This document shows positions 56,401-64,000 of a stretch of DNA of 64,000 nt, piece by piece. Every line of letters starts with the position of its first letter. Position 1 is the first letter of the stretch. This stretch comes from Trifolium pratense. Lineage: Eukaryota; Streptophyta; Magnoliopsida; Fabales; Fabaceae. The stretch spans positions 30,006,251 through 30,070,250 of the forward strand of contig NC_060062.1 of the NCBI RefSeq assembly GCF_020283565.1, in the 5' to 3' direction. Both the position numbers and the translations under genes were made by a program. The notes below the pieces were generated by a model that was given only the letters and a program-made list of their open reading frames with translations, was not told where the DNA came from and did no database searches.

Positions 56401-57534
56401 ATTTATTTACTTGCAAATTTTGTACCTTAAAGGGACATGGACATTATCTTTGGTATATGGAAGGAATGTTCAAAGCCAATGGTGGTTGTGGGTATGTTAA
56501 GAAACCTGACTTCTTATTGAACAATAATAAGATCTATGATCCTAAAATAAACAACAGATCAATCCTAAAAACTTTGCAGGTAAATGGAATTAATATTGCT
56601 ATTTAAAATTCATATTTCAAATTGAAACTACAAAAATTATATCTCCCATATTTGAGCTAATTATTCTAATTTAAATATGATGAATGAAAAAACAGGTTGT
56701 AGTATACATGGGTGAGGGGTGGCAATCAGAATTTGGACAAACACACTTTGATTTTTATTCTCCACCTGATTTTCGTGTACAGGTAAATTATACTTTTGAT
56801 CATTACAGGTTCAAAAAACAATAATATTCGCTTAATCCAAAAATATAAGTAAAAATTGTTCAACAAAAATAATATATTTGGTTTCAATTTTTAATCAAAT
56901 GCATCAAATTTATTGGACTCGTTTTTGTTTATATTTTGAAATGGTGAGAGTATTTTGTTTCCCTAAACAAAAAATAGTCATGTGAATTTATCTACTTTGT
57001 CTTCATGTCAAATAATGTTACACATTTGAAATAAAGGCCACATCAATATGCCTAATTGTGAAAACTTTGTTTTTTTTTTTGGTACAATATGAAAACTTTT
57101 TATTTATTTGCCCTTTTTTTTTCTTCTTTCAATTTCAATAAAAAAAAAACAAAAACAAAAATGTCATTGGTCTACACAAATTAATAAAAATGAGTAAGAC
57201 AAAGCTAAAAAAAAAAAAACATGTATAATTTCAGGTTGGTATTCATGGTGTCCCAGTTGACACAGACACTAAAATAACAAGGACAATTGAAGATGAGTGG
57301 GTCCCAATTTGGAATGAAGAATTAATATTTCCATTAACTTGTCCAGAATTAGCCATATTACACATTAAAGTTATTGAACGTGACTTTTCTGGACAACATG
57401 ATTTTGCTGGACAAACATGTTTACCTGTTTCTGAACTTAAAGAAGGAATTCGCGCTGTTCGTTTATGTGACCGTAAAGGTGAACCTTACAAGTATGTTAG
57501 GCTTCTAATCCAATTTAGATTTTCTAATCACTAG
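50434..57534 (+). CDS. PLC: Phosphoinositide-specific phospholipase C, copy 2
   Basis: A paralogue of the gene at 29301, on the same strand. Nine exons: 50434-50787, 51336-51532, 52869-53004, 53300-53506, 55105-55337, 55803-55920, 56433-56579, 56696-56782 and 57235-57534. Together they make 1779 bases and 592 residues. Exons 2 and 3 (197 and 136 bases) and the 87-base exon match copy 1 in length. The X domain has His136 ([10 protein letters not shown]), Glu166 and Asp168 (VIELDLWPN) and His182 (RHGGTLTSS). The Y domain ([23 protein letters not shown]) and C2 domain (VGIHGVPVD to FSNH) follow. The acceptor of exon 5 is the least certain border. Copy 2 has an extra intron after FNMQ that copy 1 lacks. 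Introns 2 and 4 are swollen by a MITE, a SINE and a hAT MITE. Confidence 0.94.
51639..52088. mobile_element. hAT-like MITE in PLC copy 2 intron 2
   Basis: Ends GGACTCTCTTTGGTAA and TTACCAAATAGTGCC, with an interior full of AGCTTATAGCT / AGCTATAAGCT repeats. It belongs to the common TTTGGTAA-ended MITE family. No clean target duplication was established. Confidence 0.65.
52501..52711 (-). mobile_element. tRNA-derived SINE in PLC copy 2 intron 2
   Basis: On the minus strand it begins AACCCACTTGAGTTGGTCTA and has an A-box-like GGTCTAGTGG and a B box GGTTCGATTTTC. It ends near an A-rich run. Flanked by the perfect 10-bp duplication TTCTTTTTGA at 52491-52500 and 52712-52721. It is a different family from the other SINEs here. 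Confidence 0.85.
53798..54513. mobile_element. hAT-like MITE in PLC copy 2 intron 4
   Basis: Ends TAGGTGGGGTGTACGTGG and CCATGTACACCCCTA, with GGGTTGGGTT and CCGGATT words near the ends, as in the MITE at 16894. The target duplication is unclear (only GTCC matches). The 22-bp sequence beginning AAACATTGATCAAGTATC lies on both sides, at about 53760 and 54570. Confidence 0.65.
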
Positions 57535-59200
57535 TGTTGCTGCATACAATTCTCTGTTGTGATGCTAGTTGTATTTGTTGTGGTTATTATTAAGGACATT
57601 AACACAAATTAAAATGTATAATGAGTAAAATTTATCAATGTGTAATGTACATTCATGAATCGTAATGGCTTGTCAAATATTTTCTAAGATATCCATAACT
57701 CATAAGTCCTAGTTACGATAATATATCGATATTGTTAAGTTGTCGCAATCACCTGGATTCAAATTCGAGACCTCATAGTTGTGTGCATGAAATTCAATGG
57801 TGTAATTGTCACTTCATGCATAGACAAAAAATAAAACCCTAAGATGCTCTCATCAATGTGTGCTCAATATGTTATTACTGGGTTTGGCCTATGTTTGTTT
57901 TGCTGCCCAATTACCCATTTTTGCGTCCCATGTATGTTTATGTGAGATACTACATATTCTAAATTAAATTAAATTAAAATGTGTTTTTTCTATATTGGCA
58001 AAGAAAAAAAAAAGATAATCCTTAATTAAGACATAAGAAACGAAAATGATCTTCAAGTCTTCTGGGAATCTCTAAAATAATAAGTTTATAATTGTTCGTC
58101 GATATCAATTTAGCAAGATAATCTGTACTAAAATTTACTTTTTTTAGGAGAATGAGTGAGAGAGTGACCTAAGGTATTTTGAATTTTTTGCCATTTACTT
58201 GAGCAAGACGGATGTTCTGAGGATAGGACGTCATTTCTTAAAAAAAAAATTGTATAAGAGTATGTAAGTAGGACGTCATAGTGATTTTTTTTTCCAAAAA
58301 AATTTGTTGTTGTTTGTTCAGTTTTCGTAACGATCCGTTGTACCTACAGTCTCTTGGTTTGACACAATTTCTCGAAGCAACAGGTGTCGTGCGGCGTGAA
58401 CCTTTTTCGGCAACTAGGGGATGTTTTTGTGCGCAGTTAATGCACTTGTTTCCCACTCGCGTGTAGGTGTACAGGGACGTGTCTAGTCTACTTGAGTACT
58501 CTTGGTTTCCCCAATTTTCATCTAGACCGTTGGATTCAAAATTTGATTTTCTTTAACCTGGTGTGTTGATCTTTCCTCCAAATCGTATAAATAGGCGGCA
58601 GTTTCACAAAGAAATACTCATATCAGGATAATATAGTTTAAAAATCTAATTCACTATAATGTTTTTAACTGCTTTATTTCACACAATCATACCCATATCA
58701 GGATAATTAGAGTTTAAAAATTAAAATCTAATTTTAAATTAATTTTATTAAAAAAAATCTATTACTAGATTATTTTTGTTTGAAGTAATACTTATTTTTG
58801 TAACTGTTTTATTTTTCACAGAAATCATACCCATTTTAAAAAATTATAGTTTAAAGATTAAAATCTAATTCTAAATTCTGTTAAAAAAAAATGAAATTAT
58901 TCAATTAATAAAAAAAATGTAATATTAGATATTTGTTAGCTTACTTATTACGCTATTAACCAACCAGGGTACTAAATACTAGATTAGATATCTTGTGTAA
59001 AAAAAGATATGATATCTTTTTACCAGCAACAAATACCCTATATATAGTAATAGTACAGTGGAAAGATAAGAAAAAACAAAAACAAAAACAAAAAAAGTGC
59101 CGTTGAAGCTGCTACACTGTTCCTTTTCGCGCTCCCGCGTCACTGAGTGAGTCTCCGATTCACATCTGCCGAGTCACCACTCACTTCGTTGTTGACAACG
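57535..59200. other. Intergenic region between PLC copy 2 and the SUMO protease gene
   Basis: No gene recognised. 58612-58880 contains three diverged direct repeats around CATACCCATATCAGGATAAT and TTTAAAAATTAAAATCTAAT. The stretch just before 59201 (GC-richer, near 59100-59140) is probably the 5' UTR of the next gene. Confidence 0.45.
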
Positions 59201-61208
59201 ATGATCAACGCGTTTCCTCCTAGGGTTTTGGAATCTCTCGATTCCATGGATCCCTTTCTACATTTCCTATCGGAGGAGGCTGATGAATGTGTCAATTACA
59301 CTCCTCCTAGGGTTTTGGAATCTCTCGATTCCATGGATCCCTTTCTACATTTCCTATCGGACGAGGCTGCTGATGAATGTGTCAATTACAATCCTCCTAG
59401 GGTTTTGGAATCTCTCGATTCCATGGATGCATTCGGTAATTCCTCTGCAAGTTTTCAATCGCACGAGTTTCTCGGTAAGACATTGCTTCAAATTTCAATT
59501 CATAGTGAATGTTAAACAAACCAAAAACCCTAGTGACTAGTTGTTAATAAAATTTCAATTATGTTATGGTTTCCATTAAAAAAATTCATTCTTTTTAAAC
59601 TAACTGACTTTAACTTTATATGTAGACAAGTTCGACGTAAACGATTTTGATGGGGTGGTTGATTTGGAGACCCATGTGGCCACTTTGGAAAATCGCCAAC
59701 ATCAGGTAGATTATGTTCCTTTAGGGTTTTAATCCAGTTTATTGTAACCTCTATTTGTGAGTTTACATTCTAAGAAAGGGATTTACTTGCAGGACTAATC
59801 TATGTTCAATTCTTTTTGCAGACTGAATTAGCTTACTTTAATTTAGAGCCTGATGAATGTGCCAATTACAGTACTCCGCCAAGTTATGTGTCTGATATCG
59901 CAGCAGATGCAACTTGTTTACATAGACCGACAACCTACTACCCCGAGTAAGTACAAATTATTAGTTCTTGATGCAAAAGCATTGGCTTTGTTGATATTAT
60001 TCTCTGCTTTGTACTTTCTGATTTTGTTTGCCATTGCATGGCATATGTCGTCTATAGTTCATTCTGAATGTTTGGCTTCAGATTTTAACAGATATTTCAT
60101 TGGCTAATTGTTGGAAATGTGTGTTTGAGTCCGTCAGTCCCTTTTGATATTATTTCACATTTCCAACATACATTACTGTTAGTAAAATGCAGTGACTATT
60201 TTATCATTCTGTGTACAATTTTATGCATAAATCCCTAATACTTTTGGTCTTTTAAAATTTCTTTCATCATGGTTAGAATGGATGTGAAACCACTTAATAT
60301 CTTTTGCATAACTTTATGGTTCTACTGATTCTTTTGGATTAGTCATAATTTTTTTTTCAAGACAAATGTGTTCAAAAGGATTCTTTTGCCGTATGGTGAC
60401 TAATTCTTATATTTAATATCTGAAACAGTTTTCAGGAGCCTTTTGTCTATCCAAAAGGAGATCCAGACGCTGTTTGCTTGACTAAGACAGATGTTGAACT
60501 ATTAAATCCAGCTACATACATCAATGATACTATAATCGACTTTTATATTCTGTAAGTTTGTATATACATGTTTTCCTTTTGAAAGTTACATTTTTTACCT
60601 GTATTTTTGCTCAATTTTGTTCATTGCTTTGTTAAGAATGTCTTTTTAATAACATTTTCAGTTTTGTTCTGTCTTCTTTCTTTGCATTCAGTTCTTATAT
60701 TGTTATGTTGAACCTCGGAACATTCATATTTTGCATTCATAACCATATGCAATTCACTTATAATAAAGAAAATGATAAAAAGGACTTTCTATATTAAGGA
60801 AAATGTTAAACATGTTGCAAATATAAGCAAAACATCAATCTTGATTCTGACATACAATGTGAAAAACCGGTCTAACTGGTTCAAAAATCTCAAATTTTGG
60901 CAGATATCTAAAGAACAAGATGCAAAAGCAGAAAAAGCCTAGTTTCCACTTTTTCAACAGTTTTTTCTATCCAAAGCTGGCTGGTGACCGAAAATCAGCG
61001 TTTCGAAGCGTTCGTAAATGGACAAGAAAAGTAAATTTGTTTGAAAAAGATTATATTTTCATACCTGTGAACTTCAAGTAAGTAACTATCAAACTTTTAC
61101 TTCTCTGTATTGTTTGTAACTTTGTATTTGTATTGATGTTCTGATTGGAATTCAATTTTGCCAATGTTGGCAGATATCACTGGAGCTTAATAGTAATTTG
61201 TCATCCTG
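59201..61208 (+). pseudogene. ULP2-like SUMO protease gene, truncated by a CACTA insertion
   Basis: Cysteine proteases of this C48 family remove SUMO from proteins in the nucleus. Exons: 59201-59474, 59626-59705, 59822-59946, 60429-60551, 60904-61077 and 61174-61208, about 270 codons in phase. The start of the catalytic domain is clear: FVYPKGDPDAV, then VELLNPATYINDTIIDFYI, HFFNSFFYPKLAG, and FEKDYIFIPVNF. The last exon gives YHWSLIVICHP with the catalytic His and is cut there by a CACTA element. The catalytic Asp and Cys would follow but are not in the window. The N terminus carries 29-30-residue repeats and is much shorter than in ASP1/SPF-type proteins as I recall them. I chose the ATG at 59201 because the frame upstream has no ATG. 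Confidence 0.8.
59216..59430 (+). repeat. Coding tandem repeat in the SUMO protease first exon
   Basis: Units begin CCTCCTAGGGTTTTGGAATC at 59216, 59303 and 59393 (periods 87 and 90). They encode PPRVLESLDSMDPFLHFLSE, then EADECVNYT and close copies; the third unit is partial. Exon 3 has a weak fourth echo (PDECANYSTPP). Confidence 0.95.
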
Positions 61209-61560
61209 CACTACAAGAAAACACATTTTTCGCAACGAAAAAAGTCGTTGGGAAATGTCAAAAGTTGTTGCAAAAGAGCTTTACCCCAACAACCAAAAAG
61301 TCGCTGCTGGATGTTGCGATAAGTTCCGTTACAAAAAGTTTTGCAGCGAAATTTAATATTGTTGCCGTTTATTGGTTTTTTGCAACAATATTATTTGTTG
61401 CCATTTTTTAAAATTTTGTTGGGATAAGTTAACTTTTCCAACAAAAATTGTTGTTATATCTAACTTATCTTAACGACTAAAGTTGTTGCGATAACATTTT
61501 TTTCAACAATTTGTAATCTTTGTTATTATATTTTTTTTTCTTTTGCCCATAATAAAAGTT
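61209..61560. repeat. CACTA subterminal repeat region
   Basis: Dense TTGTTGC / GCAACAA words in both orientations, the usual binding sites for the TnpA-type protein in this superfamily. Confidence 0.65.
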
Positions 61561-61767
61561 GTAGTCATAGAGTTTATTTATAAGTTGTAGCCATATAGTT
61601 TGACATTTAAATATAAATTATTTTCGTAACGAAAAAAAATGAACACAATATAAATAAATTTAATTAACATAAATAAATAAATATCATAAATTTGGTTTAC
61701 ATAAGAGTTATGTTTGTTTCCCTTCAAAGAAAATGAGGAAAAATGTAAAATAAGATTACAACATATA

Positions 61768-63693
61768 TTAATTAAATCTCCTAACTTTATCTTGACCCTC
61801 TCTTCGTAAAGTAGTTGAAGCTTCCATGATTTCCCTGCAATTTTTAGCCAAATTTTTTTTTACAAGTTTAGTATGTCAATGAATAATGTATAAAAGTAAA
61901 TATATTAAAAAAAAAAGGTCAGCTACCAAAAACAATTAAATTATTAAATAACATAATTATAGAACTCAACTTATGCACTTATTAATACAAATTAAGAGTA
62001 ATATAAAAAATGTACCCAAAAAAAAGAGTAAAATAAGAAAATAAGAATACCTTTGTGCCCATATGTTACCAGTACTTTCAACTCTATGATCATGGTATGC
62101 TGCATTGTTCCTAACACTAGAAAATTGTCCAGCCTATATAAATGTTCAAATCAAAACACAAAGATCAATGAAAGATTAAAAATACTAAACTAATTAACTT
62201 GTAAAAAAATATTGATTTATTAACTTGTAAAAAAATATTGATTTATTATTATTTTTTACTATTTAATCCATACTTACAGTAAAAGGATTCCTTCTAAAAA
62301 AAATATGTGCCAATTTTTCCTCAAGTTGCTTCTCCATGCGGTTATTCAAGCTGTCTTTGGGTCTCTTCGAATTGTGTTTCCATTTCTTGTCTTTTGCGAC
62401 GCTCTTCTTGAAGTTGAGTTTCAACCTCTCTTTCAATTTCATTTTTATATCATGTCTCTTTTTACGTTCACTTGCTAACTCTTGATTTAAAGCTGAAGAT
62501 TTTCCTCTTGTTGGTTTAATTCCAACTCCAAGACCGCGACAATACCCAATTCGCTTTCCCACAATTGATTGGAAAGCCTCATTAATAATTTGGTCTTCAT
62601 CAACATCTTCATTAATGTCTTGCAATATATCAGAAGTTGCTTCTTGGACCTTCAACTATTAAAGGAAAGTAAATCAAAATTATAATTCATAATTGAAAAT
62701 AAAAGTTCATTGAAACTATTAATAAATATAATAATTAAGTCATACATGAACTTGTTTGTCAAAAAAAAAAAAAGAAGTCATACATGAACTTCTCTAGCTC
62801 CATCTATCCATTCTCCACTATTCTTCATATGAGTCATTTGCCATAAATCTTGAAAATTAGGCTCTTTTCCAGTCTCAGGATTTCTCTAAAAATACAAACA
62901 CAAAACATTATATTAATACATTATAATATAATAGAAAATTAGTAATAAATTGTCATCTTTTAATATATTATTACCGCATCATAGCTAATAGCTTGAAAAG
63001 ATTTTCGTCCACATATATGATTGATGACTTGTTTTGCTTTGTTTGATTTGTTCCTTTCACTCATTGCCTAAGATAATACAAAAAAAAAAAAACTTTAATT
63101 TATATTGCATTATACATCTTAATTAGTAAATCTATAATATTTTAATTCCAAAATACCCTGTACTCAGGGCTTGAAAAACAATTTACCAAATATGCCCAAT
63201 CATCTTCATCCACTTCATCAGGTTTGTTCTCTAAAGGTTGCTCATTTGTTTCAAATTTTTTATAGTGGCTATGAAGTCTTGCCCTATGATTTCGGTAGAG
63301 TCTTCTTGATGTTTCAAGTATAACATCACTATTATGCTCTCATTCATCAATGTCAAAAGTATCCTACATTTAATGACGGAAATAAAAATCATTATTAAAT
63401 ACTATTAACTCAAGAAACAAAAAACCATGTGTATGAAATTAAGATTACCAGAACTTTTGATACTATATTTTCTTTATCATCTTCAGAAATGTCTTTCCAA
63501 TTCTCAACATTGAGAGGGGCACGCTTCTTAGTAATAGTGGAAATTCAGTAACAAAATCAGAAGCTCCTGGCCCAACGACTACCATTTTATCTTCCGGAAT
63601 AAAAACATCTAATTTTCCTATAGCACTCTTCCTCTTTTTCTTTGCAACACCTAAACCTGCAGTTTTACCTCTTCCATTTTTTTTTTGGTACAT
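61768..63693 (-). pseudogene. TnpA-like CACTA protein (Transposase_24 family), decayed
   Basis: Minus-strand exons 63693-63449, 63363-63157, 63067-62975, 62885-62784, 62655-62278, 62133-62051 and 61834-61768 join with GT/AG borders. They carry family blocks in order: DVFIPEDKMVVVGPGASDFV, RAPLNVENWKDI, RRLYRNHRARLHSHYKKF, DEVDEDDWAYLVNCFSSPEY, NHICGRKSF, GKEPNFQDLWQMTH and GYCRGLGVGIKPT. Such proteins bind the subterminal repeats and help excision. Two defects are seen: a frameshift near 63540 inside exon 1 and an in-frame TGA at the start of exon 2 (near 63342). An upstream coding exon may lie at 63800-63870 (MEHPNHQSNSIHPN). No TnpD/Tnp2 transposase is in the window. Confidence 0.8.
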
Positions 63694-63699
63694 TCTTTT

Positions 63700-64000
63700 T
63701 ATTTATATCAAGAACATAAAAAGAAGTTAAGATAGACTCAAAGAAGCATGGTTAAAAAAAAGAAGGAAATTAACATAAAAAGAAGTCAAATTATTCTACC
63801 TTTTTGAAGTAAATCCATATTAGCACTTGGAAGGGTTTGGATGAATTGAATTTGATTGATGATTTGGATGCTCCATTATGAGATTCCCATGGTGTAAGCA
63901 AGTGGAGTTTGCAGAGCATATTTAGATTCATGACAGAATGTTTATAAATGAGTAGAGGTTTGAAATGGTTTCCTATATTGGTAGTTTCCAAAAAAAGTGC
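63700..64000 (-). other. 5' part of the CACTA gene, poorly resolved
   Basis: On the minus strand a short frame MEHPNHQSNSIHPNPSKC ends at a stop, and a GTAGAA donor follows near 63800. It may be the first exon of the TnpA-like gene. The window ends here. Confidence 0.35.

Larger units (their letters stand above)
61209..64000 (-). mobile_element. CACTA (En/Spm) element, right end beyond the window
   Basis: Begins CACTACAAGAAAACACATTT in the middle of the SUMO protease exon. The next 300 bases carry subterminal repeats of GTTGC / GCAAC words. A TnpA-like gene lies on the minus strand. No matching TTTTCTTGTAGTG end is found before 64000, so the element is longer than 2.8 kb. Orientation is given by its gene. 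It shares its terminal 13 bases with the CACTA element at 17421. Confidence 0.88.

Overview
This window looks like nuclear DNA of a legume, probably Medicago or a close relative. It is AT-rich, has intron-split genes with GT/AG borders, and is crowded with plant transposons: a Sirevirus LTR, a Helitron, CACTA, hAT, MULE and Tourist-type elements, tRNA-derived SINEs and a LINE. The species is an inference; no search was possible. Exon borders were set by reading frame, splice signals and remembered protein families.

Layout. 1-1361: 3' end of a Sirevirus retrotransposon. 2092-2769: broken cytochrome P450 exon. 3564-6068 (minus): intact LSM7 gene, with a hAT element (6098-7248) inserted just upstream of its start codon. 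7850-15360: repeats, including a solo LTR carrying two smaller elements and a complete young LTR element (11976-15033) whose single 865-codon ORF I cannot assign. 15360-16275: Helitron. 16867-21680: small C2H2 zinc-finger gene split by a hAT MITE that is itself split by a 3.9-kb CACTA element carrying pieces of two host genes (proline iminopeptidase and a BRR2-type helicase). 22188-22560: 84-bp tandem repeats. 23673-27880: dead LINE cut by foldback, MULE, Tourist and hAT elements, in places four layers deep.

29301-33301 and 50434-57534 (both plus): two complete phosphoinositide-specific phospholipase C genes, 593 and 592 codons, a same-strand paralogous pair. Between them lie a truncated membrane-protein exon with an in-frame stop (35882-36129), a 5-kb higher-order repeat built partly from 157-bp tandem units with small hairpins (36600-42200), older diverged duplications (42200-46540), and two related stretches that read like mitochondrial DNA (34020-34345 and 46640-47960).

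59201-61208: 5' part of a ULP2-like SUMO protease gene with 29-30-residue tandem repeats near its N terminus. It is cut in the catalytic exon by a second CACTA element (61209 to the window end) that carries a decayed TnpA-like (Transposase_24) gene on the minus strand.

The functional content is therefore modest: one RNA-processing gene (LSM7) and two phosphoinositide-signalling enzymes. Most of the rest is a well-preserved record of nested transposition, much of which can be ordered in time from target-site duplications.
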